Origin: Streptomyces sp. R302
GTDB taxonomy: Bacteria > Actinomycetota > Actinomycetes > Streptomycetales > Streptomycetaceae
Direction: 5' to 3'
NCBI RefSeq assembly: GCF_012927245.1
Contig: NZ_JABBGE010000008.1
Span: forward strand, 310,001-374,000
Length of the DNA stretch: 64,000 nucleotides
Part shown: positions 48,075-56,510 of the stretch, one piece after another
How the letters are laid out: every line of letters begins with the position of its first letter
How positions within the stretch are numbered: the stretch's first letter is position 1
The notes under the pieces: model-generated
The model's database searches: none
Seen by the model: only the letters and a program-made list of their open reading frames with translations
What the model was told of the DNA's origin: nothing
Program-made: the position numbers and the translations under genes

Positions 48075-48188
48075 GGGGAGTACGGCGTGCGCCGGGGGAG
48101 TACGCCGGGATGTCGGCGGACGGGGGACGCGGGTGGGGCGGCCGGATTCCTAGCGTGAGGGGCGTCGGGCGGAAGCGCCGCCCCTCAC
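48075..48188. promoter_or_regulatory. Direct repeats, -10 candidate and hairpin upstream of the DUF998 gene
   Basis: GGGGAGTACG occurs at 48075 and 48095 (20-bp spacing). TAGCGT at 48151-48156 is a possible -10. GTGAGGGGCG (48155-48164) and CGCCCCTCAC (48179-48188) form a 10-bp stem, which would sit at the start of the transcript. Confidence 0.4.
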
Positions 48189-48204
48189 CGTCCGGAGGCT
48201 CCTC

Positions 48205-48885
48205 GTGCAGACTCGTTCACCGTCCTCCCCGTCCTCCTCCTCTCCGCACTCCCCGTCCTCCCCGTCCTCCTCCTCGCTCGTCGTCGCCGGGGTCGGTGCC
48301 GCCGTGGCCGGGATCGCCGCCGCCGACCTGCTGAACCCGGGGTACAGCCCGGTCACCGAGGTGATCAGCCGGTACGTCAACGGGACCGCCGGCTGGCTGA
48401 TCACCGCCGCCCTGCTGGTGATCGCCGGGGTCTCCGGTCTCCTCCTTGCCCTGCTGCGGCGCGCCGGGGCGCCCCGGGCCGGACGGTGGGCGGTGGGGGT
48501 GTGGACCCTCGGCGTCCTGGTCGCCGGGGTCTTCCCCGCCGACCCGCCCGGGCAGTGGGGCCGGCCCTCCGCCTCGGACCTCGTCCACGGCACCGCCGCC
48601 GCCCCCGCCTTCCTGGCCCTGCCCGTGGCCGCGCTGGTGCTGCACCGGTGGCTGGCCCGGCGCCGGCCGGGCGCCGCCCTGGCGCTGCGGGCCGTGCTCG
48701 TCACCTCGGTCGTCTCGACCGGCGTGCTCCTTGTCTGCCTGGTGGACGTGATGGACGGGCCCTCGCTCGGCACCGCCGCCGTGCCCACCGTGGTCGGGCT
48801 CGTCGAGCGCATCGCCTTCGGCACCGCCCTGGTCTGGGTGGCGCTCGCCGCCGTCGCCGCCGCGCGCCCGCAGGAGCGCGCGTGA
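48205..48885 (+). CDS. DUF998 integral membrane protein
   Basis: A 226-residue protein with about six transmembrane helices and the DUF998 core (NPGYSPVTEVISRYVNGTAGWLITAALLVIAGV, VFPADPPGQW). The first 24 residues are a Ser-Pro low-complexity run encoded by a TCC-rich microsatellite. GTG 48205 has CGGAGG six bases upstream. It precedes a sensor kinase and response regulator and may be a component of the same envelope-sensing unit; the function of DUF998 proteins is not known. Confidence 0.88.
   Translation: MQTRSPSSPSSSSPHSPSSPSSSSLVVAGVGAAVAGIAAADLLNPGYSPVTEVISRYVNGTAGWLITAALLVIAGVSGLLLALLRRAGAPRAGRWAVGVWTLGVLVAGVFPADPPGQWGRPSASDLVHGTAAAPAFLALPVAALVLHRWLARRRPGAALALRAVLVTSVVSTGVLLVCLVDVMDGPSLGTAAVPTVVGLVERIAFGTALVWVALAAVAAARPQERA
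48222..48277. repeat. TCC-rich microsatellite in the DUF998 N-terminus
   Basis: Repeats of CCGTCCTCC and TCCTCC encode a Ser/Pro run at the start of the DUF998 protein. The array may vary in length by slippage; only units of 3 keep the frame. Confidence 0.6.
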
Positions 48886-48932
48886 GGCCCGAACGGCCCT
48901 GGTCGCGGGCGGACGTTGGGCAGAATGAGCCG

Positions 48933-50294
48933 GTGAGCGAAGAGCGTGGCGCGGGCGAGCGGAGTGGTGGGGCGGGGACCGTCGGGGGACCGGCGGGCGC
49001 GGGGGCCGCGGGGGCCGTACGGGGCGCCGCGGCCGCCGTGACGGCGGTCGCCGTGGTCACCGCCGAGGCCCTGGCGGGAGACGGCCCGCTCCTGGCCGGC
49101 GCGGTGCCGTACGCCCTCGGGCTCGCCGTGCTGGTCCTCGCGGCCGGCCGGTGGCCGCGCGCGGCCCTCCTGGCGAGCGTCCAGACCGTCATCGCCTTCC
49201 GTGGCGCCGGGATGTCGGACGTGGGCTGGATCTGGCCCGCCTCCGCCGCGTACTTCCTCGTGGCGGCCGGAGACGGAGCCGCACCGGACGCGGCGGGGAA
49301 GCGGCTCGGCCCGCTGCTGCGGCGGGTGCCGCGCGGGCTCGCCTTCGCCGTCGCCGTCGGGGTCCTCCAGGTCGCCTTCGCGGCGAACTGGGAGCGGTAC
49401 GTCGCCGGGCTCGGCGGCCGGGGGGTCGTCGCCGAGCTCGGCGCGGAGACCCTCTGGCTCGCCCTCGTCCTGGCCGCCGCGACTGCCTGGCGCAACGGCC
49501 GCAACTGGCGCCGCGAGGAGGCGGCCGGACGGGAACGCGCCGCCCGGGAGCGGGCGGCGGAGGCCCGGCGGCGGGCCGAGGCGGAGCGGCTCCGGATCGC
49601 CCGCGAGCTGCACGACGTGGTCGCGCACACCCTGACCGTCGTCGGCGTGCAGCTGCGGGTGGCCGTCGAGGCCCTCGACGACGAGCCGGCGGAGGCGCGG
49701 GCCGCGCTGCGGACCGCGCAGGAGGTCCGCGCGACCGCCGTCACCGACCTCCGCGCGCTCATCGGCGTCCTGCGCGACCCCGGGGAGGACCCGGGCGCCA
49801 TGGAACTCGCCCCCGGGCGGGGACTCGACGGCCTCGGCGACCTGGTGGAGGGCGTACGGGCCGCCGGATTCCGGGCGGCCGTCGAGACCGAGGGCGACCC
49901 GGCCGGTGTCCCGGCGCCCGTCGCGCTCGCCGTCTACCGGATCGTCCAGGAGTCGCTGACCAACGCGGTGCGGCACTCCGGCGGCACCCGCGTCGACGTC
50001 CGGCTGCGGTACGGCTCCGAGGCCGTACGCGTCGAGATCGCCGACGACGGCACGGGCGCGGGGGCCGTCGGTACGGGTACGGGCGCAGGCGCAGGCGCAG
50101 GCGCAGGCGCCGGGGACGGGGCTCGGGTCGGGGTCGGGGCTGAAGGGGCCGCGGGCGAACGGGGCCCGGGCGGTGGCGGGCACGGGGTCGCCGGGATGCG
50201 GGAGCGGGTCTCCGTCCTCGGCGGCGAGTTCGCCTCCGGGCCGGGCGAGCACGGCGGACACACCGTCCGGGCCGTGATTCCTGTGCCAAGCTGA
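48933..50294 (+). CDS. Two-component sensor histidine kinase (NarL-system type)
   Basis: A 453-residue kinase with about four N-terminal transmembrane helices (20-190), a coiled linker and a HisKA_3/HATPase pair. The phospho-acceptor is H227 in ELHDVVAHTL. The N box is IVQESLTNAVRHS (about 337-349), G1 is IADDGTG (369-375) and G2 GHGVAGMRERV (417-427). Between G1 and G2 sits a Gly-Ala-Thr low-complexity segment (about 375-415) from a GGCGCA hexamer repeat, which lengthens the ATP lid. The adjacent response regulator is its likely partner. GTG 48933 has only a weak ribosome-binding site. Confidence 0.88.
   Translation: MSEERGAGERSGGAGTVGGPAGAGAAGAVRGAAAAVTAVAVVTAEALAGDGPLLAGAVPYALGLAVLVLAAGRWPRAALLASVQTVIAFRGAGMSDVGWIWPASAAYFLVAAGDGAAPDAAGKRLGPLLRRVPRGLAFAVAVGVLQVAFAANWERYVAGLGGRGVVAELGAETLWLALVLAAATAWRNGRNWRREEAAGRERAARERAAEARRRAEAERLRIARELHDVVAHTLTVVGVQLRVAVEALDDEPAEARAALRTAQEVRATAVTDLRALIGVLRDPGEDPGAMELAPGRGLDGLGDLVEGVRAAGFRAAVETEGDPAGVPAPVALAVYRIVQESLTNAVRHSGGTRVDVRLRYGSEAVRVEIADDGTGAGAVGTGTGAGAGAGAGAGDGARVGVGAEGAAGERGPGGGGHGVAGMRERVSVLGGEFASGPGEHGGHTVRAVIPVPS
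50082..50110. repeat. GGCGCA hexamer array in the kinase ATP-lid
   Basis: Four perfect GGCGCA hexamers (50082-50105) plus a partial unit encode alternating Ala-Gly inside the catalytic domain of the kinase. Frame is kept by hexamer steps, so length variants are tolerated. Confidence 0.8.
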
Positions 50295-50299
50295 CGATC

Positions 50300-50983
50300 A
50301 TGACGATCTCGGTACTGCTCGCCGACGACCAGGCCCTCGTCCGGGCCGGCTTCCGCAGCCTGCTCCGGCGGACCCGCGACATCGAGGTGGTCGGCGAGGC
50401 CGCCACCGGCGACGAGGCGCTGCGCGCCGTCCGGGAGCTCCGCCCCGACGTCGTCCTGATGGACATCCGGATGCCCGGGACGGACGGGCTGACCGCCACC
50501 GAGACCCTCACCAAGGACCCGGAACTCGCCGGCACCAGGGTGATCGTGCTGACCACCTTCGAGACCGACGAGTACGTCTTCGCGGCGCTGCGCGCGGGCG
50601 CCGGCGGCTTCCTCACCAAGGAGATCGAACCGGACGACCTGCGCCAGGCGATCCGGGCGGTCGCCGCGGGCGACGCCCTGCTCTCGCCGAGCGCGACCCG
50701 CCGGGTCGTCGCGGAGTTCGCCCACCGCGCGCCCGCCGCCACCGTCGCCGCGGAGCGGCTCACCGCGCTCACCGCACGCGAGCGCGAGGTGGTCGCCCTG
50801 GTCGCGGCCGGGCTCTCCAACGACCGGATCGCCCAACGGCTGGTGATCTCACCGCTGACGGCCAAGACCCACGTCACCCGGGCGATCACCAAGCTGGGCG
50901 TGCGCGACCGCGTCCAGCTCGTCGTCCTCGCGTACGAGACGGGGCTGATCCGCCCCGGCCACACCGCGGAGAGCGGCGGCTGA
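50300..50983 (+). CDS. NarL/LuxR-family response regulator
   Basis: A 227-residue regulator. The receiver domain (1-125) has the phosphorylation Asp55 in VVLMDIRMPG and the acidic pair D9/D10, with the conserved Lys in FLTKE. The C-terminal LuxR HTH (about 155-220: LTAREREVVALVAAGLSNDRIAQRL) binds DNA. The start is six bases after the kinase stop, so the pair is one unit. Targets are unknown; the DUF998 gene upstream is a natural candidate. Confidence 0.92.
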   Translation: MTISVLLADDQALVRAGFRSLLRRTRDIEVVGEAATGDEALRAVRELRPDVVLMDIRMPGTDGLTATETLTKDPELAGTRVIVLTTFETDEYVFAALRAGAGGFLTKEIEPDDLRQAIRAVAAGDALLSPSATRRVVAEFAHRAPAATVAAERLTALTAREREVVALVAAGLSNDRIAQRLVISPLTAKTHVTRAITKLGVRDRVQLVVLAYETGLIRPGHTAESGG

Positions 50984-51000
50984 CCGAAAGTGTTCGGGTG

Positions 51001-51035
51001 ATCCTCCGAAAGGGCGGTCGTGAGGCTCGGAGGAT
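51001..51035. promoter_or_regulatory. Inverted repeat upstream of guaB1
   Basis: ATCCTCCGA (51001-51009) and TCGGAGGAT (51027-51035) form a perfect 9-bp dyad with a 17-base spacer, 18 bases after the response-regulator stop. It may terminate that operon or be an operator for the next gene. Confidence 0.55.
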
Positions 51036-51139
51036 TCGCCCGGGGCTGGTATCCGTACCGGCGTGGGACAATGAACTACGTGCTTTTTCCCCTGGCTGAA
51101 ATGCCTAGGGGCCGATCCGAACGACTGGGATGTCAGCAC

Positions 51140-52582
51140 GTGCGTTTCCTCAATGACGTCAAGCCGCCGTACGACCTCACGTACGACGATGTGTTCATGG
51201 TGCCGAGCCGGTCGGCCGTCGGCTCCCGACAGGCCGTGGACCTCTCCGCGCCGGACGGGACCGGTACGACGATCCCGCTGGTCGTCGCCAACATGACCGC
51301 GATCGCCGGCCGCCGCATGGCCGAGACGGTCGCCCGCCGGGGCGGCATCGTCGTCATCCCCCAGGACATCCCGATCGAGGTCGTCACCGAGGTCGTCTCC
51401 TGGGTGAAGGGCCGCCACCTGGTCCTCGACACCCCCATCGTCCTGGAGCCGCACCAGACCGTCGCCGACGCGCTCGCGCTGCTGCCCAAGCGGGCGCACG
51501 AGGCCGGCGTCGTCGTCGACGAGCACCGCCGCCCCGTCGGCGTCGTCACCGACGCCGACCTCACCGGCGTCGACCGCTTCACGCAGCTCTCCGAGGTCAT
51601 GTCCAAGGACCTCCTGCTGATCGACGCGGACATCGACCCCCGCGAGGCCTTCAACACCCTCGACGGCGCCAACCGCCGCTACGCCCCCGCCGTCGACGCG
51701 GACGGCAAGCTGGCCGGCATCCTCACCCGCAAGGGCGCCCTGCGCGCCACCCTGTACACCCCGGCCGTCGACGCGGACGGCAAGCTGCGGATCGCCGCGG
51801 CCGTCGGCATCAACGGCGACGTGGCCGGCAAGGCCAAGCTGCTGCTCGACGCGGGCGTCGACACGCTCGTCATCGACACCGCCCACGGGCACCAGGAGTC
51901 GATGATCTCCGCGATCAGGACCGTGCGGGCGCTCGACCCGCGGGTCCCGATCGTCGCGGGCAACATCGTCTCCGCCGAGGGCGTCAAGGACCTCGTCGAG
52001 GCCGGCGCGGACATCATCAAGGTCGGCGTGGGCCCCGGTGCCATGTGCACCACCCGCATGATGACCGGTGTCGGCCGCCCGCAGTTCTCGGCCGTCCTGG
52101 AGTGCGCCGCCGAGGCGAAGAAGTACGGCAAGCACGTCTGGGCCGACGGTGGCGTCCGTCACCCGCGCGACGTCGCCATGGCGCTCGCCGCCGGCGCGTC
52201 CAACGTGATGATCGGCTCCTGGTTCGCCGGGACGTACGAGTCCCCCGGCGACCTCCAGCACGACGCGCAGGGCCGCGCCTACAAGGAGTCCTTCGGCATG
52301 GCGTCCGCGCGGGCCGTGCGGAACCGGACGTCCGAGGAGTCCTCCTACGACCGGGCGCGCAAGGCGCTCTTCGAGGAGGGCATCTCGACGTCGCGGATGT
52401 TCCTCGACCCGGCCCGTCCGGGCGTCGAGGACCTGATCGACTCGATCATCGCGGGCGTGCGGTCGTCCTGCACGTACGCGGGTGCGAGCACGCTGGCCGA
52501 GTTCGAGGAGAAGGCCGTCGTCGGCATCCAGTCCGCCGCCGGTTACGCCGAGGGCAAGCCCCTCCACGCGAGCTGGAGCTGA
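51140..52582 (+). CDS. GuaB1-type IMP dehydrogenase/GMP reductase family protein
   Basis: A 480-residue TIM-barrel protein with a CBS pair inserted (about 92-205) as in IMPDH. VKPPYDLTYDDVFMVPSRS begins the barrel; GPGAMCTTRMMTGVG holds the catalytic Cys and VGVG the phosphate site. Members called GuaB1 in actinobacteria differ from canonical guaB and act in purine interconversion, mycobacterial GuaB1 having been reported as GMP reductase. GTG 51140 gives VRFLNDVKPPYD, the usual N-terminus; a frame extending to 51020 is possible but unlikely. A hairpin with one bulge (CCCCTGGC/GCCTAGGGG, 51089-51111) lies in the leader. Confidence 0.9.
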   Translation: MRFLNDVKPPYDLTYDDVFMVPSRSAVGSRQAVDLSAPDGTGTTIPLVVANMTAIAGRRMAETVARRGGIVVIPQDIPIEVVTEVVSWVKGRHLVLDTPIVLEPHQTVADALALLPKRAHEAGVVVDEHRRPVGVVTDADLTGVDRFTQLSEVMSKDLLLIDADIDPREAFNTLDGANRRYAPAVDADGKLAGILTRKGALRATLYTPAVDADGKLRIAAAVGINGDVAGKAKLLLDAGVDTLVIDTAHGHQESMISAIRTVRALDPRVPIVAGNIVSAEGVKDLVEAGADIIKVGVGPGAMCTTRMMTGVGRPQFSAVLECAAEAKKYGKHVWADGGVRHPRDVAMALAAGASNVMIGSWFAGTYESPGDLQHDAQGRAYKESFGMASARAVRNRTSEESSYDRARKALFEEGISTSRMFLDPARPGVEDLIDSIIAGVRSSCTYAGASTLAEFEEKAVVGIQSAAGYAEGKPLHASWS

Positions 52583-52594
52583 CGCTCCCCGCAG

Positions 52595-52632
52595 CGGCCG
52601 GGGCTTCGGGACTTCTCCCGGGACCCCGGCCG
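52595..52632 (+). terminator. Terminator after guaB1
   Basis: CGGCCGGGG (52595-52603) pairs with CCCCGGCCG (52624-52632), with an internal GGGA/TCCC pairing, followed by TTT. The TTT is the first part of the next gene's -35. Confidence 0.75.
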
Positions 52633-52633
52633 T

Positions 52634-52662
52634 TTGACGTACGTCCCCGGCGGCGGTCTGAT
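52634..52662 (+). promoter_or_regulatory. Promoter predicting a leaderless transcript
   Basis: TTGACG (52634-52639), exactly 17 bases, then TCTGAT (52657-52662). The usual start 7 bases after the -10 coincides with the ATG at 52669, and no Shine-Dalgarno precedes that ATG. Confidence 0.55.
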
Positions 52663-52668
52663 CGAACC

Positions 52669-53100
52669 ATGGGCCGCACCAGGGAGGACGGGGGCCGGAG
52701 GGGGCAGGGCGTCGCGCTGAAGGCCGCCGCGTGCTGTGCCTGGCTCGCGGGCCTCGGGTTCGGCGTGCCCTGCGTGTACGCGCTCGTCTATTTCGGCCGC
52801 CACGGCGAGGTCTGGACCTTCCTCGGTTTCCCCGCGTACGGCGGCGGCCCCTTCGAGCGGATCGGGCTGCGGACGAGCCTGCCGCTGCTCGGCGGGTTCC
52901 TCGCGGTCTGCGCGGCGGAGACGGCCACGGGCCGGCTGCTGTGGCTCCGCCGCCCCGCCGCCCGGCCCCTCGCCCTCGCGATCCTGCCCGCGGAGGTGGC
53001 CTTCTGGGCCGGCTTCGCGCTCCCGCTCGGCTTCGTCCTGGGCGCCGCCCGCACCGCGCTCGTCCTCATCGGCCGCCCCGGACGCGAGGGGACGGGGTGA
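52669..53100 (+). CDS. Small multi-span membrane protein
   Basis: A 143-residue protein with four hydrophobic segments (for example AACCAWLAGLGFGVPCVYALVYF, LLGGFLAVCAAETATGRLLWL, AFWAGFALPLGFVLGAARTALVL) and a charged N-terminus (MGRTREDGGRRG). No family is recognised. It appears to be translated from a leaderless mRNA. Its 3' end overlaps the convergent SGNH hydrolase gene by 35 bases, so the two transcripts would be antisense to each other there. Confidence 0.75.
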   Translation: MGRTREDGGRRGQGVALKAAACCAWLAGLGFGVPCVYALVYFGRHGEVWTFLGFPAYGGGPFERIGLRTSLPLLGGFLAVCAAETATGRLLWLRRPAARPLALAILPAEVAFWAGFALPLGFVLGAARTALVLIGRPGREGTG

Positions 53101-54100
53101 CGGCACCGCGCGGCACGAAGCCCGCCTCGCGCAGGGCGCGGGCCACCGCCGCGCCCAGCAGGGCGTGGCCCGCGTCGTTGGGGTGCAGCCCGTCCGCGAG
53201 GTGGTCCGGGGCCAGCAGGTCGCGGCCCGGGAGGACGGCGAGCCGGCGGTCGCCCGCCGCGGCCAGGTCCCGTACGGCCGCCTCCATGGCCGCCCGCAGC
53301 TCGGTGAGCGTGGCGCCCAGGGCGTTGCCGGTGTGCTCCGCCGCCGGACGCAGCACCGGGGAGAGGAGCAGCAGCGGGGTGTCCGGATGCCCGCGGCGTA
53401 CCAGGGCGAGGAACGCCCGGGTGGTCTCGTAGAGCAGGGGTGCCGAACAGGGCACGGCCGCCCAGCAGTTGGTGCCGAAGGCCAGAGTGATCAGGTCGCC
53501 GGGGAGGCGGGCGAGGTGCTCGGCGAGCGGGAGTTCGCCGCGCGCCCCGCCCGCGTACCCGAGGTTCACCGGGTCGAGGCCGAGCAGCCGGCCGGCGGCC
53601 GCGGGCCAGGAGTGGGCGGGGCGGGTCGCCCACCAGCCCTCGGTGATCGAGTCGCCGTGGACCAGCCAGCGCGGGCGGCGCGGGGCGGGGGAGAGCGCGC
53701 CGCCGACGGCCCGCAGACCGCGTGCCACGGGCGCCTGGCCCTCCGGCAGATGGAGCGTGAACGTGCCGCCGCCGGGCGGGAGCGGGACGCGTACCGTGCC
53801 CTCCTCCACGGGCTCCGCGAACACCTCCGCCAGACACCGGGTGCCCCGCCAGAGCGCGAAGCCGTGCCGCAGCGGGCCCAGCGCGTCGCCTGGTGCCGGG
53901 AGGGCCGCCCGGTAGCGCAGCAGTACCGCCCTGGTGCCGGGCGCGGCCGTGAACTCCAGGCGCACCCCGATCGGCAGTTCCGCCCGCCGGGCGATGTCCC
54001 GGGGCAGCCGTTCCAGGTCGGCCGGGTCGGCCCGGACCGGGCGGTCGCCGTCCCGCCAGGCCGTGCCGCGCAGAAAGGGTTCGGGCTCCAGCCAGCTCAC
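53066..54100 (-). CDS. SGNH/GDSL hydrolase family protein
   Basis: A 344-residue protein. An N-terminal beta-sandwich-like region (about 1-140) precedes an SGNH hydrolase: block I VHGDSITEGWW (nucleophile S151), Gly in NLGYAGGARGE, Asn in FGTNCWAAVP and the catalytic Asp-His in DGLHPNDAGH. Substrates may be acyl esters or carbohydrate acetates. GTG 54100 (VSWLEPEPFLRG) is chosen for GGAGG six bases upstream; ATG 54136 has none. No signal peptide is evident. Divergent from the permease gene. Confidence 0.88.
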   Translation of the reverse strand: MSWLEPEPFLRGTAWRDGDRPVRADPADLERLPRDIARRAELPIGVRLEFTAAPGTRAVLLRYRAALPAPGDALGPLRHGFALWRGTRCLAEVFAEPVEEGTVRVPLPPGGGTFTLHLPEGQAPVARGLRAVGGALSPAPRRPRWLVHGDSITEGWWATRPAHSWPAAAGRLLGLDPVNLGYAGGARGELPLAEHLARLPGDLITLAFGTNCWAAVPCSAPLLYETTRAFLALVRRGHPDTPLLLLSPVLRPAAEHTGNALGATLTELRAAMEAAVRDLAAAGDRRLAVLPGRDLLAPDHLADGLHPNDAGHALLGAAVARALREAGFVPRGAVTPSPRVRGGR

Positions 54101-54205
54101 CGACGACCTCCGATCGGAGGGTGCAGCGTCGGGCATGCGGCCCGCGGAGTCAAGGCGCGTGCGCGGGGCGCGGTACGCCCCTGATGTGTCGATTTTTGCG
54201 GGGGA

Positions 54206-54302
54206 GCGCAATGTTTCCCCGTCTGCGCCCCGAGCGCGCAATGATCATCCGGCAGTGCGCAACAACACTGCATTACGGATGCGAACCGTCGCGCCGTAGG
54301 GT
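54206..54302 (+). promoter_or_regulatory. Permease promoter with three GCGCAA boxes
   Basis: GCGCAA occurs at 54206, 54236 and 54257 (steps 30 and 21 bp). Ten bases after the last box come TTACGG (-35, 54273-54278), an 18-bp spacer and TAGGGT (-10, 54297-54302). The first box also pairs with TTGCG (54196-54200) as an inverted repeat. The same architecture recurs upstream of the amidase gene. The 333-base gap between the hydrolase start and the permease start contains this region plus a GACCGCC-TGCTC-GGCGGTC hairpin near 54330. Confidence 0.7.
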
Positions 54303-54433
54303 GGGCCCTCGTACCAGGAGTGGCGGTGACCGCCTGCTCGGCGGTCTCCCCTTCCCCTGTGGGCTTCTCCAGCCTGCCCGGGTACCGCCGCGGTCCCCGC
54401 TCCACCGACAGGCAGCGATAAGGAGCCTCCGCA

Positions 54434-55921
54434 GTGCTGGATCACGGCGCAGCCCCGCCGGTCGTCGACACGACCGCGCCCAAGACCACCGGGCTCTCCG
54501 CCCTCACCCGCCGCAAGCCGGTGGAAGCGCTGGTCGCAGAGGGTGGCCAGGGCGAGGGCGGTAGCCTCCGCCGCTCGCTCACGATGTGGCAGCTGACGAT
54601 GATCAGCATCGGTGCGACGCTCGGCACCGGCATCTTCGTCGTCCTCGGCGAGGCCACTCCGCTGGCCGGCCCCGCGGTGGCGATCTCCTTCGTCATCGCC
54701 GGTCTCACCGCCCTCTTCTCGGCGCTCTCCTACGCCGAGCTGGCCGGCTCCATACCGGTCTCGGGCTCCTCCTACTCGTATGCGTACGCAACGATGGGTG
54801 AACTCATCGCCTGGGTCTGCGGCTGGTGCCTGGTCCTGGAGTACGGCGTCTCGGTCTCCGCCGTGGCGGTCGGCTGGGGCGAGTACCTCAACGAGCTGCT
54901 CGACGGCACCCTCGGGGTGACCATCCCCGAGGCGTTCTCCGCGCCGCTCGGCGAGGGCGGGTTCGTCAACCTCCCGGCCCTCGTCGTGGTGCTCCTCGCG
55001 ATGGTCTTCCTCATGGGCGGCGCCAAGGAGAGCGCCCGCATCAACACGATCATGGTCGTCGTGAAGATCGTCACGCTGCTGCTCTTCATCGGCATCGGCT
55101 TCCTGGGCATCAAGGCGGGCAACTACGCCCCGCTCGCCCCGCTCGGCGTCACCGGCATCAGCGCCGCCGCGGCCACGCTGTTCTTCTCGTACATCGGCTT
55201 CGACGCCGCCTCCACGGCCGGCGAGGAGGCCAAGAACCCCAAGCGGGACCTGCCGCGCGCGATCATGCTCTCGCTGGTGATCGTCACCGTGCTGTACTGC
55301 CTCGTCGCGCTGGTCGCCGTCGGCGCCATGCCGTGGCAGGACTTCGAGGGCACCGAGGCGGCCCTCGCCCAGATCATGAAGGACGTCACCGGCCAGAGCT
55401 TCTGGGGCGTCGTGCTCGCTGCGGGCGCGGTCGTCGCCATCGCCAGCGTCGTCTTCGCGGTCCTCTACGGCCAGACCCGCATCCTCTTCGCGATGTCGCG
55501 CGACGGCCTCGTGCCCAAGGTCTTCGCGAAGGTCGACCCGAAGACCGGCGCGCCGCGCGCCAACGTCGTGATCGTCTCGCTCTTCTGCGGAGCCCTCGCC
55601 GCGTTCATCCCGCTGGGTGAACTCGCCAACGCGACCAGCATCGGCACGCTCTTCGCCTTCGCCCTGGTCAACGTCGCCGTCGTCATCCTGCGCTACACCC
55701 GGCCCGAGATGAACCGCACCTTCAAGGTGATGCTCTTCCCGGTCACGCCGATCCTCGGCTTCCTCTTCTGCGCCTACAACATGTACAGCCTTCCGGCCAT
55801 CACCTGGCTGTGGTTCGGCGGCTGGATGATCGCGGGGCTCGTGTTCTACTTCCTGTACGGCATGCGCCGCTCCCGACTGGCCAAGGCTCCGGCCCCGGCC
55901 GAGGCACCCGCAGAGAAGTGA
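54434..55921 (+). CDS. APC-superfamily amino acid permease (cationic amino acid type)
   Basis: A 495-residue transporter with about 12-14 transmembrane helices. The first helix contains the substrate-binding GATLGTGIFVVLG motif of APC permeases, and FFSYIGFDAASTAGEEAKNPKRDLPRAI is the conserved loop of the CAT/YfnA branch that carries basic or neutral amino acids. GTG 54434 follows AAGGAG. The neighbouring genes (Lrp regulator, lysine-type amidase and monooxygenase) suggest lysine or a similar substrate; direct evidence is absent. Confidence 0.9.
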   Translation: MLDHGAAPPVVDTTAPKTTGLSALTRRKPVEALVAEGGQGEGGSLRRSLTMWQLTMISIGATLGTGIFVVLGEATPLAGPAVAISFVIAGLTALFSALSYAELAGSIPVSGSSYSYAYATMGELIAWVCGWCLVLEYGVSVSAVAVGWGEYLNELLDGTLGVTIPEAFSAPLGEGGFVNLPALVVVLLAMVFLMGGAKESARINTIMVVVKIVTLLLFIGIGFLGIKAGNYAPLAPLGVTGISAAAATLFFSYIGFDAASTAGEEAKNPKRDLPRAIMLSLVIVTVLYCLVALVAVGAMPWQDFEGTEAALAQIMKDVTGQSFWGVVLAAGAVVAIASVVFAVLYGQTRILFAMSRDGLVPKVFAKVDPKTGAPRANVVIVSLFCGALAAFIPLGELANATSIGTLFAFALVNVAVVILRYTRPEMNRTFKVMLFPVTPILGFLFCAYNMYSLPAITWLWFGGWMIAGLVFYFLYGMRRSRLAKAPAPAEAPAEK

Positions 55922-55931
55922 TCCACCCGTA

Positions 55932-56387
55932 GTGCGACTCAACGACCTCGACGAACGCATCGTCCACGCCCTCGCGGAAGACGCCCGCCGCAGCTATGCC
56001 GACATCGGCTCGCTCGTCGGCCTCTCCGCCCCCGCCGTGAAGCGGCGCGTGGACCGGCTCCGGGCCGAGGGCGCCATCACCGGCTTCACCGTACGGGTGG
56101 ACCCGGCGGCGCTCGGCTGGGAGACGGAGGGCTTCGTCGAGATCTTCTGCCGCCACAACACCTCGCCGGACGACATCCGGCGAGGTCTGGAGCGGTACCC
56201 CGAGGTGGTGTCCGCGTCGACCGTCACCGGCGACGCGGACGCCGTCGTCCAGGTCTTCGCCTCCGACATGCGCCACTTCGAGCGCGTCCTGGAGCGCATC
56301 GCGGGCGAGCCCTTCGTGGAGCGCACCAAGTCCGTCCTGGTGCTCTCCCCGCTGCTGCGCCGCTTCTCCTCGGGCTCGCCCGCCTGA
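55932..56387 (+). CDS. Lrp/AsnC-family transcriptional regulator
   Basis: A 151-residue regulator. The N-terminal HTH (about 3-60: LNDLDERIVHALAEDARRSYADIGSLVGLSAPAVKRRVDRL) and the C-terminal RAM domain (about 65-145: FVEIFCRHNTSPDDIRRGLE, VVSASTVTGDADAVVQVF) form the standard Lrp layout in which amino acids control octamer assembly. It is 10 bases downstream of the permease gene and upstream of the amidase gene. Lrp proteins often regulate adjacent amino-acid genes, making it the prime candidate for the GCGCAA boxes. Confidence 0.92.
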   Translation: MRLNDLDERIVHALAEDARRSYADIGSLVGLSAPAVKRRVDRLRAEGAITGFTVRVDPAALGWETEGFVEIFCRHNTSPDDIRRGLERYPEVVSASTVTGDADAVVQVFASDMRHFERVLERIAGEPFVERTKSVLVLSPLLRRFSSGSPA

Positions 56388-56399
56388 CCGAGCCGCACC

Positions 56400-56446
56400 G
56401 CCGAAGGGGCGCGCACCCGGAACACCCGGGTGCGCGCCCCTTCGGC
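56400..56446 (+). terminator. Terminator after the Lrp regulator
   Basis: A perfect 20-bp stem (CCGAAGGGGCGCGCACCCGG and complement, one further G-C pair outside) with a 5-base loop AACAC, 12 bases after the stop. Confidence 0.92.
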
Positions 56447-56510
56447 ACGGTCGGGTGCGCGTCCCTCCGACACGCGCCGGAACGCGTACACCCGCCGCTC
56501 CGCCGGGGTC

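Noticed and set aside
54097..54405. 102-codon leftward frame across the permease promoter
   Set aside because: It covers the three GCGCAA boxes and has no ribosome-binding site or family similarity; the region reads as regulatory DNA.
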